NCBI GenBank assembly: GCA_947476425.1
Contig: CANJQJ010000002.1
Location: 62,001 to 126,000 of the forward strand
Length of the DNA stretch: 64,000 bases
DNA from: Sphingomonadaceae bacterium
Lineage (GTDB): Bacteria > Pseudomonadota > Alphaproteobacteria > Sphingomonadales > Sphingomonadaceae
Direction: 5' to 3'
Within the stretch, counting starts at the first letter, position 1; each line of letters opens with the position of its first letter. Below are positions 50,635-61,407 of the stretch, piece by piece. The translations under genes were made by a program, and so were the position numbers. The notes beneath the pieces are model-generated. The model was given only the letters and a program-made list of their open reading frames with translations. It searched no databases and was not told where the DNA came from.

Positions 50635-53403
50635 CTAGATCGAATAGCCGATCCGGCCTTCAGACCATCGCCCGTGGCAATGCTTGAATTTCTGCCCGGA
50701 TCCGCATGGGCATGGCGCATTCCGGCTGACCTTGCCCTCCCATTCACTCGGATCCTCACCAAGGTCATCGGGCATTGCCGGTTGAAGCATCGGCTGCAGT
50801 GCCGGAATGCGTGTGGTGACGAGACCGAGGCTCATTGCGTCAAGGTCGAGCGTATCGTCCTCGCCGGTGAACGGATCGATATGGGTCGTGATGAAGCCCG
50901 GCATCGAAGGCATCGGTTCGGGTTCGGCATTCAGCTCGGCATGCGCGAGAATGCGGGTGACGTCTTCGCGGATCGCCGTCAGCATCCGCTCGAACAGCGC
51001 GAACGCCTCCTGCTTATATTCGTTGATCGGGGTCTTCTGCGCATAGGCACGAAGGTGGATGACCTGGCGCAACGCGTCGAGTGTCGAAAGATGTTCCTTC
51101 CAGTGATGATCGAGCGACTGGAGCAAGACGTTCTTTTCGACCGAGCGCCAGGACTCGGGCGCAAGCTGCGCGGCTTTGGCATCCATGGCTGCCGTGGCCG
51201 CGGCAAGGACTCGCTCAGCGATCATGTCGGGCTCGACAGCCTCTTCCTGCACCCAATTCTCGATCGGAGGATCAAGCGCAAGCAATTCGACGAGGCTGGT
51301 CTTAAGGCCGGGAATATCCCACTGTTCGGGATAGGTGTTAGGCGGGCATGCACCCCCGACGACCGCATTGATCGTCTCCATCCGCATATCCGCGACGACG
51401 TCATCGACGGCATCGGCATCCATGATGTCGTTGCGCTGCTCGTAGATCACCTTGCGCTGATCGTTCATCACGTCATCATATTCGACGACCTGCTTACGAA
51501 TATCGTAGTTGCGAGCCTCGACCTTGCGTTGCGCGGTCTCGATCGCCTTGCTGATCCACGGGCTGATGATCGCTTCGCCATCGGCAAGATTCTTGTTCAT
51601 CATCCGCGCGAACATCGTCTGCGGCCCGAAGATCCGCAGCAGATCGTCGTCGAGCGACAGATAGAAGCGCGACAGGCCCGGATCGCCCTGGCGACCCGAA
51701 CGGCCGCGCAGCTGATTGTCGATACGCCGGCTTTCATGGCGCTCGGTGCCGAGCACGAACAGGCCACCGGCCTGGAGCACCTTCTGCCTCTCGGCTTCGA
51801 TTTCGGCGCGGATCCGGGTCGCTACGCTCTCATATTCCGGCGTCCCTGCGATAAGATCGCCATGCTCGTCGGTCATTCGGAAATCAAGATTGCCGCCAAG
51901 CTGGATATCCGTGCCACGGCCCGCCATGTTGGTGGCGATGGTCACCGCACTGGCTCGACCGGCCTGCGCCACGATATGCGCTTCCTGCTCGTGATAGCGG
52001 GCGTTGAGCACCTTGTGCTGCACGCCCTCCTTCTCGAGAAATTCGGACAGCATTTCGGATTTCTCGATCGAAACGGTTCCGACCAGCACCGGCTGGCCGC
52101 GCTCGGCGGCCTCGCGAATGCCCTTGGTGATCGCGCCGAATTTATCGATGATGTTCTTGTAGAACTCGTCCTCGTCATCCTGGCGCAGCACGGCCACGTT
52201 GGTCGGGATGGTGACGACGTTCATCTTGTAGATCTGGTAGAATTCCGCCGCTTCGGTAGCGGCCGTACCGGTCATGCCGCCGAGCTTGGGATACATGCGG
52301 AAATAATTCTGGAAGGTGATCGAGGCGAGCGTCTGGTTCTCGGGCTCGATATTGACGCCCTCCTTGGCCTCGACGGCCTGGTGAAGGCCGTCAGACCAAC
52401 GCCGCCCGTCCATCATGCGGCCGGTAAACTCATCGATGATGATGACCTTGTCGTCCTTGACGATGTAGTCCGTGTCACGCTTGAACGCGACATTGGCGCG
52501 CAATGCCTGATTGAGGTGGTGGACCACCTGGGTGTTCTCGAAATCATAGAGATTGGCGCCGAACAACAGCCCGGCATCCTCGAGCAGTCGCTCGGTCTTC
52601 TCGGTGCCGTCCTCAGTCAGGATTACCGAGCGCTGCTTCTCATCATATTCGTAGTCGAACGGGACGAGTTGCTTCACGATCGCATCGACCGACATATAGA
52701 GTTCGGACTTGTCGTCGGTGGGACCCGAGATGATCAGCGGCGTGCGGGCTTCGTCGATCAGGATCGAATCGACCTCGTCGACGATCCCGTAGCAGAACGG
52801 CCGCTGCGTCATATACGCGCGCTCGTATTTCATATTGTCGCGCAGGTAATCGAAACCGAATTCGTTGTTCGTGCCGTAGGTTATGTCGCTGGCATAAGCC
52901 TCGCGACGCTCCTGATCGGAAAGATTGGGGACGATCACGCCTACCGTGAGTCCAAGGAAGCGATAGACCTGGCCCATCCAATCGGCATCGCGTCGTGCCA
53001 GGTAATCATTGACGGTGACGACATGGACGCCATCGCCCGGCAGTGCATTGAGATAGGTTGCCAGCGTCGCGGCCAGCGTCTTGCCCTCACCGGTCCGCAT
53101 CTCGGCAATCTCGCCGCGATGAAGAACGATTCCGCCGATCATCTGGACGTCGTAATGACGCTGCCCAAGCACGCGTTTTGCTGCCTCTCGAACAGTCGCG
53201 AAGGCTTCGGGCAGCAAGTCGTCAAGCTTTTCGCCCTCGGCGAGCCGAGCGCGAAATTTCACCGTCTGCCCGGCCAGTTCCTCGTCGTTCAACGCAGCGA
53301 GATCTGGCTCCAGCGCATTGATTTTCGCAACGATCGGCCGAAGCGACTTGACGTATCGATCGTTGGAGGAGCCGAAAATGGCCTTGGCAATACCGCCGAG
53401 CAT
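50635..53403 (-). CDS. secA: Preprotein translocase ATPase SecA
   Basis: 922 residues; drives protein export through Sec[23 protein letters not shown] (Walker A), [52 protein letters not shown] and a C-terminal SEC-C zinc motif ([14 protein letters not shown]). ATG 53403 begins [12 protein letters not shown] long open frame on the opposite strand over the gene is a codon-bias shadow. Confidence 0.98.
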   Translation of the reverse strand: MLGGIAKAIFGSSNDRYVKSLRPIVAKINALEPDLAALNDEELAGQTVKFRARLAEGEKLDDLLPEAFATVREAAKRVLGQRHYDVQMIGGIVLHRGEIAEMRTGEGKTLAATLATYLNALPGDGVHVVTVNDYLARRDADWMGQVYRFLGLTVGVIVPNLSDQERREAYASDITYGTNNEFGFDYLRDNMKYERAYMTQRPFCYGIVDEVDSILIDEARTPLIISGPTDDKSELYMSVDAIVKQLVPFDYEYDEKQRSVILTEDGTEKTERLLEDAGLLFGANLYDFENTQVVHHLNQALRANVAFKRDTDYIVKDDKVIIIDEFTGRMMDGRRWSDGLHQAVEAKEGVNIEPENQTLASITFQNYFRMYPKLGGMTGTAATEAAEFYQIYKMNVVTIPTNVAVLRQDDEDEFYKNIIDKFGAITKGIREAAERGQPVLVGTVSIEKSEMLSEFLEKEGVQHKVLNARYHEQEAHIVAQAGRASAVTIATNMAGRGTDIQLGGNLDFRMTDEHGDLIAGTPEYESVATRIRAEIEAERQKVLQAGGLFVLGTERHESRRIDNQLRGRSGRQGDPGLSRFYLSLDDDLLRIFGPQTMFARMMNKNLADGEAIISPWISKAIETAQRKVEARNYDIRKQVVEYDDVMNDQRKVIYEQRNDIMDADAVDDVVADMRMETINAVVGGACPPNTYPEQWDIPGLKTSLVELLALDPPIENWVQEEAVEPDMIAERVLAAATAAMDAKAAQLAPESWRSVEKNVLLQSLDHHWKEHLSTLDALRQVIHLRAYAQKTPINEYKQEAFALFERMLTAIREDVTRILAHAELNAEPEPMPSMPGFITTHIDPFTGEDDTLDLDAMSLGLVTTRIPALQPMLQPAMPDDLGEDPSEWEGKVSRNAPCPCGSGQKFKHCHGRWSEGRIGYSI

Positions 53404-53480
53404 CAAGAATTCCCGCATTTCATGACGGCAGATCGGGCGACACGGCAAAGAGCCGGCCACCCCTACCGGAACAGGCCCGC

Positions 53481-53509
53481 GATTTAGGTAGCGCAGGGGC
53501 TCAAGTCAA
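53481..53509 (-). promoter_or_regulatory. Likely secA promoter
   Basis: Minus strand: TTGACT (53509-53504), 17 bp, TAAATC (53486-53481), giving a leader of about 70 bases. Good -35 and spacing, weaker -10. Confidence 0.5.
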
Positions 53510-53531
53510 TTGGAGTGGCAGATTAGGTGGA

Positions 53532-53714
53532 TCAGTGGATCTTGTCGGCAAGCCAGAGAAAACCACCGGCCATTGAAGTCAACAAAACAAGGAAACCTCT
53601 TCCCATCACGCCGAGCAGCCAGCGAAAATCCTTGCCCATGTCGGTTCGGATATCACGCAATTCCGTCCTGATCTCGACAAGGCGGGTCTCGACCGACGTC
53701 TGCCAGGCATCCAT
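53532..53714 (-). CDS. Small membrane protein with coiled coil
   Basis: 60 residues. GGAGGTAA sits 4 bp before ATG 53714, a near-perfect Shine-Dalgarno that supports translation. Residues 1-30 are a charged helix with heptad character (VETRLVEIRTELRDIRTDMG); residues 32-55 form one hydrophobic segment (WLLGVMGRGFLVLLTSMAGGF). The topology resembles phage holin-like or membrane-anchored coiled-coil hypotheticals. Function unknown; lies between topA and secA on the same strand. Confidence 0.75.
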   Translation of the reverse strand: MDAWQTSVETRLVEIRTELRDIRTDMGKDFRWLLGVMGRGFLVLLTSMAGGFLWLADKIH

Positions 53715-53825
53715 CCGTTACCTCCAGTACCCCCACCCGCTGTGGCTTCTCCCGAGGGGACGGTGGAGGCGGGTTTGGAGATGCTTCAGCCATGATCCAT
53801 CAAGATAAAGGCAAGCTTATATTTT

Positions 53826-56399
53826 TCAAGCCTTTTTTGCAGACACCTTCTTTGCTGGCGCCTTCTTCGCTGCTGGTTTCTTGGCCGCGGGCTTCTTGGC
53901 TGCTGCGGGTTTACGCGCGGGCGTCTTCTTCTTTCCCTTTGCCGGACCCTTGGCCGCGCGCTCGGCGAGGAGCGCGATCGCTTCTTCGGTCGTCAGCGCA
54001 GTCGGATCGAGCGCCTTGGGCAAGGTCGCGTTGGTCGTGCCATCGGTGACGTAGGGACCGAAACGGCCTTCCATCAGCTTGATCTCGGATCCGCTTTCGG
54101 GATGCGGCCCGAAACTTTTCAACGGCTCGCGCGATCCGCCGCGCTTGCCGCCGCCATTCGCTGCATCCGCAAGCTTGGCGACTGCCGCGTTCATCCCGGT
54201 CTCGAACACCTCGGCGGTCGATTTCAGGCGCGCATATTTCCCGTCATGCGCAAGATAAGGCCCATAGCGACCGATCGAGGCCGTGATCACGTTCCCGGAC
54301 TCGGGATGTGCGCCCACCTCCCGGGGAAGCGAGAGCAGCTTCAGCGCCCATTCGAGACCAAAATCCTCGCCCGGCACGTCCTTGGGTATCGAGGCGCGCT
54401 TGGCCTCCTTGCCGTCGCCGAGCTGGACATAGGGACCAAAGCGCCCTGAACGCTTGCTCACTTCGAGGCCGCTCTCGGGATCCGTACCGATTACTTCGGG
54501 GCCCGCATCTCCACCATCGGCACCGTTGCCGCTCTGTCCGAAACGACGCGTGAACTTGCATTCCGGGTAGTTGGAGCACGCCACGAAAGCGCCGAACCGC
54601 CCACCGCGCAATGACAGCTTTCCGCCCTCGCAGGCCGGGCAGGCGCGAGGATCAGTGCCGTCCTCCTTTTCCGGAAACAGCCAGGGCCCAAGGAATTCGT
54701 CGAGCGCCGCCGTCACTTCCGACGGCTTCTGCTCCATTACCTCGGTCGCCTTGGGCTTGAAGTCGCGCCAGAATGCCTCAAGCACCTTCTGCCACTCGGC
54801 ACGACCGCCCGAAATATCGTCGAGGCTGTCCTCGAGCCCGGCGGTGAAATCATAGCTCACATAGCGTTCGAAGAAGCGCTCCAGGAAACTGGTGACCAAC
54901 CGTCCGCTCTCGGCTGGAATGAAGCGGTTTTTCTCGAGCGTCACATAGCTGCGATCCTTGAGCGTCTGCAGCACCGAGGCATAGGTCGACGGCCGCCCGA
55001 TGCCGAGCTCCTCCATTTTCTTGACCAGGCTCGCTTCCGAGTAACGCGGCGGCGGCTGGGTGAAATGCTGCTCCGCGTTCACCGCCTTCTTGGCTGGCGC
55101 ATCGCCTTCCTTCAGTCGCGGCAGGCGGCGGGATTCCTCATCCCCCTCGTCGTCGCGCCCTTCCTCGTAAAGCGCCAGATAGCCGGGGAAGAGAACGACC
55201 TGGCCGGTAGCGCGCAGGCCGTGCTGCCCAGTCGCTTCGCTCAAGTCCACCGTCGTACGCTCAAGCCGCGCCGAAGCCATCTGGCTCGCCAGTGCGCGCT
55301 TGAAGACAAGCTCGTAAAGCCGACCATGATCACCGCTGCCAAGCTTGTCCTTGGAGAAGTCGGTCGGCCGGATCGCCTCATGCGCTTCCTGCGCATTCTT
55401 GGCCTTGGCGGTATATTGGCGGGGCTTGTCGGGCACGTAGCTTGCGTCATATCGATCAGCGATCGCCAGGCGCGCGGCCGATATGGCGCTATGATCCATC
55501 TGGACGCCATCGGTACGCATATAGGTGATTGCGCCCTGCTCGTAGAGATCCTGGGCGACACGCATCGTGTGGCTCGCCGAGAAACCAAGCTTGCGGGCGG
55601 CCTCCTGCTGCAGCGTCGAGGTCGTGAACGGCGCCGGAGGATTGCGCGAGAGCGGCTTGGTCTCGGTCGAAACAGCCGCGAAGCGTCCCGCCTCTACCGC
55701 AGCCTTGGCTGCCATCGCGTCACCCTCGGCACCGATCGTCAATCGATCAATCTTGTCACCCTTCCAGCGCACCAGCCGGGCAACGAACGGCACGCCGTCA
55801 TATTCCATGTCGGCAGTGACCGACCAATATTCCTGCGCCTTGAACAGCTCGATCTCGCGCTCGCGGTCGACGACCAGCCGCAAGGCGACCGATTGCACGC
55901 GTCCGGCCGATTTGGCGCCAGGCAGCTTGCGCCACAGCACCGGGGACAATGTGAATCCCACCAGATAATCGAGCGCCCGCCGCGCCCGATATGCATCGAT
56001 AAGGTCCTCGTCTAGGGCGCGAGGATTGGCCATCGCCTCAAGCACTGCCTGCTTGGTGATCGCATTGAACGTTACCCGCTGGACGTCCTTGGGCAGCGCC
56101 TTGCGCTTGCGCAGCACCTCCTGGACATGCCAGCTGATCGCCTCGCCCTCGCGATCCGGATCGGTTGCGAGGATCAGCGTGTCGGCGTCCTTGGCCTCGT
56201 CGGTGATCGCCTTCAGCTGGCGCGCCTTATCGGCATAGGCCTCCCACTCCATGGCGAAGCCGTTGTCCGGATCGACTGACCCATCCTTGGCCGGCAAATC
56301 GCGAACATGGCCGTAGGAGGCAAGCACGCGATGGCCGGGGCCGAGATATTTCTCGATGGTCTTGGCCTTGGCGGGCGATTCAACGACGACGAGTTTCAT
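53826..56399 (-). CDS. topA: DNA topoisomerase I
   Basis: 857 residues; relaxes negative supercoils. TOPRIM domain at the start (LVVVESPAKAKTIEKYLG, DPDREGEAISWH), catalytic Tyr293 in ITYMRTDG, one C-terminal zinc ribbon (CPAC...CSNYPEC), followed by several topoisomerase C-repeats with the GRFGPYV motif, and a Lys/Ala/Pro tail (KKPAAKKPAAKKAPAKK) that likely binds DNA. dprA and plsY lie upstream in the same direction. Confidence 0.97.
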   Translation of the reverse strand: MKLVVVESPAKAKTIEKYLGPGHRVLASYGHVRDLPAKDGSVDPDNGFAMEWEAYADKARQLKAITDEAKDADTLILATDPDREGEAISWHVQEVLRKRKALPKDVQRVTFNAITKQAVLEAMANPRALDEDLIDAYRARRALDYLVGFTLSPVLWRKLPGAKSAGRVQSVALRLVVDREREIELFKAQEYWSVTADMEYDGVPFVARLVRWKGDKIDRLTIGAEGDAMAAKAAVEAGRFAAVSTETKPLSRNPPAPFTTSTLQQEAARKLGFSASHTMRVAQDLYEQGAITYMRTDGVQMDHSAISAARLAIADRYDASYVPDKPRQYTAKAKNAQEAHEAIRPTDFSKDKLGSGDHGRLYELVFKRALASQMASARLERTTVDLSEATGQHGLRATGQVVLFPGYLALYEEGRDDEGDEESRRLPRLKEGDAPAKKAVNAEQHFTQPPPRYSEASLVKKMEELGIGRPSTYASVLQTLKDRSYVTLEKNRFIPAESGRLVTSFLERFFERYVSYDFTAGLEDSLDDISGGRAEWQKVLEAFWRDFKPKATEVMEQKPSEVTAALDEFLGPWLFPEKEDGTDPRACPACEGGKLSLRGGRFGAFVACSNYPECKFTRRFGQSGNGADGGDAGPEVIGTDPESGLEVSKRSGRFGPYVQLGDGKEAKRASIPKDVPGEDFGLEWALKLLSLPREVGAHPESGNVITASIGRYGPYLAHDGKYARLKSTAEVFETGMNAAVAKLADAANGGGKRGGSREPLKSFGPHPESGSEIKLMEGRFGPYVTDGTTNATLPKALDPTALTTEEAIALLAERAAKGPAKGKKKTPARKPAAAKKPAAKKPAAKKAPAKKVSAKKA

Positions 56400-56472
56400 A
56401 AGCGGGGCATTTCCTTCACACGTACGCGCGAGGGTGACGAGGGTTAACCGCAGCCGTCAAGGGGGCAGGCGT

Positions 56473-57552
56473 TCAGCCCAGGCTTACGCGACCACCGGCA
56501 TGCCGCTCGAGCCGCCCGGCCAGCTCGAGCTCGAGCAATACGGTTTGCACTATCGCCGTCGATAGTCCGCTTTGCCGGATGAGCTCGTCGACCGGCACCG
56601 CCGTTGGGCCAAGCAAGCCAACGATCGCGCGGCGTTCAGTATCGCTGACATCCGCAGAAACCCGATCCGGTGAGAATCGCGGCGGTGGCTGCCCGAGCGC
56701 GCCACCAATCGGCCCAATCGCCTCCAATATGTCCGCAGTGCACTGAATCAGGGTAGCGCCCTCGCGGATCAGATGATTGCAGCCCTGCGCTCGCGGATCG
56801 AGGGGTGATCCGGGCACCGCCATCACCTCCCGTCCGAATTCCGTGGCATAGCGTGCAGTGATCAGCGACCCTGACCGAGGGGCCGCCTCGACCACGACCG
56901 TCCCCATCGCCATTCCGGCAATGATCCGGTTGCGATAGGGAAAATGCCGCGCCTTGGGTTCGATGCCGGGCGGCTGCTCTGCAACGAGCACGCCACGTTG
57001 GCCGATCTCGCGCTGCAGCGGCTCATTCTCGGGCGGGTAGAAGATATCGATCCCGCCCGCGATCACCGCTATCGTGCCGCTTTCAAGCGATCCGTGGTGC
57101 GCCGCCGTGTCGATGCCGCGCGCCAGGCCCGAAACAACCACCCTGCCCGCTTCGCCAAGCTCAGCCGCGATCTGGCGCGCAAGTCGCGCCGCCGCAGCTG
57201 AGGCATTGCGAGCGCCCACCATCGCCACGGCAGGCCGCTCAAGCAACCGCAGGTCCCCCGATACGATCAGCGCCGCCGGAGCGCTTTCCGGCATGTCGAG
57301 CAGGGGCGGATAGAGTCCGCGCCCGGAAAAAAGATAGCGCGCGCCGAGCTTCTCGACCCGTTCCGCTTCGCGCGCTACCGAAGCGATGGTGGCGATGGGT
57401 GGCGCAGTGCCGCCACCGCGGCGCGCAAGTTCGGGCACGGCTTCAAGCGCCGCCGCGGCGGTACCGAAGCGCGCGAGGAGTTGGCGATAGGTTACAGGAC
57501 CAATGCCCGATGTCCGTATCAAGCGGAGCCGGGAGATGTCATCCTGATCCAT
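56473..57552 (-). CDS. dprA: DNA processing protein DprA
   Basis: 359 residues; loads RecA on incoming single strands during transformation. N-terminal SAM-like domain (LRLIRTSGIGPVTYRQLL), Rossmann-like DprA core (AMVGARNASAAAARLARQIA, VVSGLARGIDTAAHHG, IAGGIDIFYPPEN, RNRIIAGMA, EFGREVMAVPGSP) and a C-terminal winged helix. It follows plsY by 24 bp and is 73 bp before topA. Confidence 0.95.
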   Translation of the reverse strand: MDQDDISRLRLIRTSGIGPVTYRQLLARFGTAAAALEAVPELARRGGGTAPPIATIASVAREAERVEKLGARYLFSGRGLYPPLLDMPESAPAALIVSGDLRLLERPAVAMVGARNASAAAARLARQIAAELGEAGRVVVSGLARGIDTAAHHGSLESGTIAVIAGGIDIFYPPENEPLQREIGQRGVLVAEQPPGIEPKARHFPYRNRIIAGMAMGTVVVEAAPRSGSLITARYATEFGREVMAVPGSPLDPRAQGCNHLIREGATLIQCTADILEAIGPIGGALGQPPPRFSPDRVSADVSDTERRAIVGLLGPTAVPVDELIRQSGLSTAIVQTVLLELELAGRLERHAGGRVSLG

Positions 57553-57576
57553 CGCCCCACATGCCCCCTCGATCGT

Positions 57577-58191
57577 TCAGCCGCTCTTGTTGCGACCGAT
57601 ACGCGGCTCAGTGCCATCGAGCAAGCGACTGATATTGCCGCGATGTTTCCAAAGGACCAGCATCGCGCAGATTACGAAGATCAGGGTCAGGTCGAAACGG
57701 CCAAGCGCCGCCGTCGCAATCGGTGTCGCCATCGCCGCAGATACCCCGCCGACCGATGAATAGCGGCTGATTGCCATCGCGCCGAGCCACACCAGGGCAA
57801 ATACCAGCCCGGCAAGTGGCGCGAGGGCAAGCGCGATGCCAAGCATCGTCGCCACGCCCTTGCCACCCTTGAACCGCAGCCAGACCGGATAAAGATGCCC
57901 ACAAAACGCCGCCAGGCCAGCAAAAGGGGCGAGCGCCGGGTCGATCGCGTGCCAGATCATAACGGCAACGGCACCCTTGGCGGCATCGAGCAGCAACGTC
58001 AGCGCAGCCAGGCCCTTGCGGCCAGTGCGCAATACGTTCGTCGCCCCGATATTGCCCGATCCGATCGTTCGCAGGTCTCCAGCGCCCGACATGCGCGTCA
58101 ACAGAAGACCGAAGGGTATCGAGCCCATCAGGTACCCCGAGACTATCGCAGCGATCGGTCCGGTCCAAAGCGATATCGTGATCAAGATCAA
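57577..58191 (-). CDS. plsY: Acyl-phosphate glycerol-3-phosphate acyltransferase PlsY
   Basis: 204 residues, about five membrane segments; first acylation in phospholipid synthesis using acyl phosphate. SGYLMGSIPFGLLL, GSGNIGATNVLRTG and RFKGGKGVATMLG are the three active-site motifs. First gene of plsY-dprA-topA on the minus strand, divergent from murI. Confidence 0.95.
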   Translation of the reverse strand: MILITISLWTGPIAAIVSGYLMGSIPFGLLLTRMSGAGDLRTIGSGNIGATNVLRTGRKGLAALTLLLDAAKGAVAVMIWHAIDPALAPFAGLAAFCGHLYPVWLRFKGGKGVATMLGIALALAPLAGLVFALVWLGAMAISRYSSVGGVSAAMATPIATAALGRFDLTLIFVICAMLVLWKHRGNISRLLDGTEPRIGRNKSG

Positions 58192-58304
58192 TCCTTATGG
58201 TTGCGGCGGATTCATAGCCTAATGTGGATTATGTGCAAATGCCCGGTACCGGGCGAGTCAGGAGCAGGTTTTCTCGGGACCCGATCTGCTCTAATGCCGC
58301 GACC

Positions 58305-59102
58305 ATGTCCGACACTCGTCCCTTGCTCATTTTCGATTCAGGTGTGGGCGGCCTTTCGGTGTTGCGTGCGATCCGCGAGCTCCTGCCCCAGGGGCCGATC
58401 GTCTACGTCGCCGATAATGCGGGATTTCCATACGGGACGAAATCCGAAGTTGAAATCGATACGCGCGTCCCTGCCCTGCTCGGCCGGCTTACCGAACGCT
58501 ATCATCCGCGCCTGATCGTCATCGCCTGCAACACCGCCTCGACGATAGCGCTCGGTGCGGCGCGCGCAGCGCTCGACCTCCCGATCGTCGGCACCGTACC
58601 CGCGATCAAGCCTGCTGCGGAACAATCGCGCACGCGTGCGATCGGCGTCCTCGGCACCGAAGCCACAGTTCGCCAGCCCTATGTCGATCGGCTGAGTGCT
58701 GAATTCGCGTCGGATTGCCTCGTGCTGCGCCATGGCTCTGCCGAACTGGTCGAGCTTGCCGAAGCCAAATTGCGCGGGCTGGCGACGGATCCCGAGAAAT
58801 ATCGTGCCGCGCTGTCGGGTCTGCTCGACCAGCCGGGCGGCGAGCGCATCGACACCGTGGTTCTGGCTTGCACGCACTTTCCTCTGATCGAGGAGGAGCT
58901 TTCGGCCGTCGCACCGCGTCCGCTCGATTTTATCGATGGTGCCGCCGGAATTGCCCGTCGCGTCTGCGTTTTGACCCAAGGGCAGTCCTGGCCGGATAGC
59001 CCCGTTCCGGGAATTGCAGTCTTCACCGGCCCGCCCGATCCACCGCCTGCGCTGGTAGCTGCATTGCGTCGATATGGGCTCCAGAATGTGGAGCGTCTTT
59101 GA
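58305..59102 (+). CDS. murI: Glutamate racemase
   Basis: 265 residues; supplies D-glutamate for peptidoglycan. LIFDSGVGGLSVLRAI with the N-terminal acid, IVIACNTASTIAL and VVLACTHFPLI with the two catalytic cysteines. ATG 58305. The 113 bp before it hold the divergent promoters with plsY; no clear consensus seen. Confidence 0.95.
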   Translation: MSDTRPLLIFDSGVGGLSVLRAIRELLPQGPIVYVADNAGFPYGTKSEVEIDTRVPALLGRLTERYHPRLIVIACNTASTIALGAARAALDLPIVGTVPAIKPAAEQSRTRAIGVLGTEATVRQPYVDRLSAEFASDCLVLRHGSAELVELAEAKLRGLATDPEKYRAALSGLLDQPGGERIDTVVLACTHFPLIEEELSAVAPRPLDFIDGAAGIARRVCVLTQGQSWPDSPVPGIAVFTGPPDPPPALVAALRRYGLQNVERL

Positions 59103-59258
59103 TTGTTGCGGCTGCGATTCACCCGCGGTTTATGCTACCTCGGGTAAATTACGGACTTGAACTGTCGCGTTTTTAGTGGATTTTGCGTGCAGTTCGCACT
59201 GGAAAAGCGAAACAGACAGTCTTAATGGGTGGCCGGCATAGGCCCGAGGAGCACGGTT

Positions 59259-60473
59259 TTGGACTATCAGCGCGTTTTCGCCCAGGCGATCGACCGTCTC
59301 CACGAGGAAGGCCGCTACCGCGTTTTCATTGATATCCTTCGGAACAAGGGCACTTTTCCGAATGCACGCTGCTTCGCCGGCCATAATGGTCCGAAGCCGA
59401 TCACGGTATGGTGTTCCAACGACTATCTCGCAATGGGCCAGCACCCCAAGGTGATCGCGGCGATGGAAGAAGCGCTGCACGATGTCGGCGCCGGCTCGGG
59501 CGGCACCCGCAATATCGGCGGCAACACGCATTATCACGTCGATCTTGAAGCTGAACTCGCCGATCTCCATGGCAAGGAAGGTGCGCTGCTCTTCACCTCG
59601 GGCTACGTGTCGAACGAAGCTACGCTCTCGACGCTGGCGCGGATCCTGCCTGGCTGCATCATCTTTTCCGACGCGCTGAATCACGCATCGATGATCGCCG
59701 GCATTCGCAGCTCGGGCGCCGAGAAGCGGGTTTTCCGTCATAACGACGTCGCGCATCTCGAGGAACTGCTCGCTGCCGAGGATCCCGAGCTTCCCAAGCT
59801 GATCGCGTTCGAAAGCGTCTACTCGATGGATGGCGATGTCGCGCCGATCGCCGAGATTTGCGACCTCGCAGATAAATATAATGCGATCACCTATCTCGAC
59901 GAGGTCCACGCAGTCGGCATGTATGGCCCACGCGGCGGCGGCATCTCGGATCGTGAACAGGTTGCCGATCGCCTGACGATCATCGAAGGCACGCTCGGCA
60001 AGGCGTTCGGCGTGATGGGCGGCTATATCGCAGCCGATCGCAACATCATCGACGTGATCCGCAGCTACGCCCCGGGCTTCATCTTCACGACCTCGCTGTC
60101 GCCAGTGCTCGTTGCCGGCGTGCTGGCAAGCGTGCGCCACCTCAAGGCATCATGCGTCGAACGCGATGGCCAGCAGGCGGCCGCCGCATTGCTCAAGCAG
60201 TTGTTTGCCGATGCCGGGCTGCCGGTGATGCAATCGACGACGCACATCGTGCCGCTGATGGTCGGGGATCCGGCCAAGGCAAAGAAGATAAGCGACATCC
60301 TGCTCGCCGAATATGGCGTCTATGTGCAGCCGATCAATTATCCCACCGTGCCTCGAGGCACGGAACGCCTGCGCTTCACGCCCGGCCCATCGCATACCGC
60401 GGAAATGATGCGCGATCTTACCCAGGCGCTGGTCGAGATCTGGGATCGCCTGGAGATGCGCAAGGCAGCGTGA
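59259..60473 (+). CDS. hemA: 5-aminolevulinate synthase
   Basis: 404 residues; condenses glycine and succinyl-CoA to start tetrapyrrole synthesis by the C4 pathway of alphaproteobacteria. [67 protein letters not shown] and PLP lysine 248 in EGTLGKAFG. Start TTG 59259 is supported by GAGGAG 7 bp upstream; GTG 59229 is less likely. The 156-bp leader shows no FNR-type palindrome. bioF at 62432 is a paralogue of the same alpha-oxoamine synthase family. Confidence 0.96.
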   Translation: MDYQRVFAQAIDRLHEEGRYRVFIDILRNKGTFPNARCFAGHNGPKPITVWCSNDYLAMGQHPKVIAAMEEALHDVGAGSGGTRNIGGNTHYHVDLEAELADLHGKEGALLFTSGYVSNEATLSTLARILPGCIIFSDALNHASMIAGIRSSGAEKRVFRHNDVAHLEELLAAEDPELPKLIAFESVYSMDGDVAPIAEICDLADKYNAITYLDEVHAVGMYGPRGGGISDREQVADRLTIIEGTLGKAFGVMGGYIAADRNIIDVIRSYAPGFIFTTSLSPVLVAGVLASVRHLKASCVERDGQQAAAALLKQLFADAGLPVMQSTTHIVPLMVGDPAKAKKISDILLAEYGVYVQPINYPTVPRGTERLRFTPGPSHTAEMMRDLTQALVEIWDRLEMRKAA

Positions 60474-60531
60474 GGCATCTTCGCTCCTCTGCAATCCGGG
60501 ATATCTTTCTCTTTTTGCGACACCCCGCCCC

Positions 60532-60625
60532 CGTCATCCCGACGAAAGTCGGGATCCATGGGACCCAAAGTTCTATCGATCGAAGGACCGCCGCATCGTG
60601 GATTCCGGCCTCCGCCGGGATGACG
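60532..60625 (+). repeat. Composite intergenic palindromic repeat, copy G
   Basis: A full 94-bp copy, orientation as at 6029, between hemA and the next gene on the same strand. Slightly diverged at the right hairpin (CCGGCCTCCGCCGGG). Confidence 0.9.
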
Positions 60626-60654
60626 ATTCAAGTAAGCCGGGTTCACCGGGTAGC

Positions 60655-61356
60655 ATGATGCGCGTCGCCTCCTACAATATCCGCAAGGCAATCGGCATCG
60701 ATCGCCGCCGCAAGCCGGAACGCATCATCGAGGTGCTCGCCGAGATCGGCGCCGACGTGATTGCGCTACAGGAAGCCGACCGCCGGTTCGGCGCACGGGT
60801 CAGCGCGCTCCCCATGCACTTGCTCAAGGATAATGGCCTCTACCGGCCGATCCCGTTTTCTACGCATAATCTCGGGATCGGATGGCATGGCAATGCGCTC
60901 CTGGTGAAGAAGAATGTCGAAATCCTCGACTGCGCAGCGCTCCATATTCCGTCGATCGAGCCACGAGGTGCCGTTACCGCCGATCTTCGCATCGACGGGA
61001 TCGATATCCGCATCGTTGGCTTTCATCTCGATCTGTCGGGTCTCTGGCGTCGTCGCCAGTCAGGTGCGATCCTCCACCACATCGCAATCCAGCCAAGGCG
61101 CCTGCCGACAATCCTGATGGGCGATACCAATGAGTGGAGCCAGGGAGGCTGCCTGCGCGATTTCGGGCTTCACCATGCGATAGTGCCGACGGGTGCCAGC
61201 TATCACGCTCGCATGCCGGTCGCCCGTCTCGATCGAATCTTCGTGAGCGGTGAGCTTGAGGTGATGGACGCCGGCGTCCACATGTCACCAACGGCGCGCG
61301 TGTCATCCGATCACCTGCCGATCTGGGCGGACCTGAAGTCGGCCACCAGCAAGTAA
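60655..61356 (+). CDS. Endonuclease/exonuclease/phosphatase family protein
   Basis: 233 residues. RVASYNIRKAIGIDRRRKPE, ALQEADRRFG (metal Glu), MGDTNEW and SSDHLPIWADL (catalytic Asp-His) mark the EEP fold shared by DNase I-like enzymes and phosphodiesterases. No signal peptide. It precedes a DNA-repair exonuclease by 51 bp, so a role in DNA or phosphodiester processing is plausible. ATG 60655 or 60658. Confidence 0.88.
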   Translation: MMRVASYNIRKAIGIDRRRKPERIIEVLAEIGADVIALQEADRRFGARVSALPMHLLKDNGLYRPIPFSTHNLGIGWHGNALLVKKNVEILDCAALHIPSIEPRGAVTADLRIDGIDIRIVGFHLDLSGLWRRRQSGAILHHIAIQPRRLPTILMGDTNEWSQGGCLRDFGLHHAIVPTGASYHARMPVARLDRIFVSGELEVMDAGVHMSPTARVSSDHLPIWADLKSATSK

Positions 61357-61407
61357 GCCGAATTTCGCCGGGTTACCAATCACCGCCCGACCCCCTATCT
61401 TCCATTC

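Noticed and set aside
50482-53487. Open frame of about 1000 codons on the plus strand opposite secA
   Set aside because: It mirrors secA codon by codon, has no recognisable domain, and arises from high GC at third positions. secA is certain.
59103-59258. FNR/FnrL site or riboswitch before hemA
   Set aside because: No TTGAT-N4-ATCAA palindrome and no conserved aptamer fold could be recognised.
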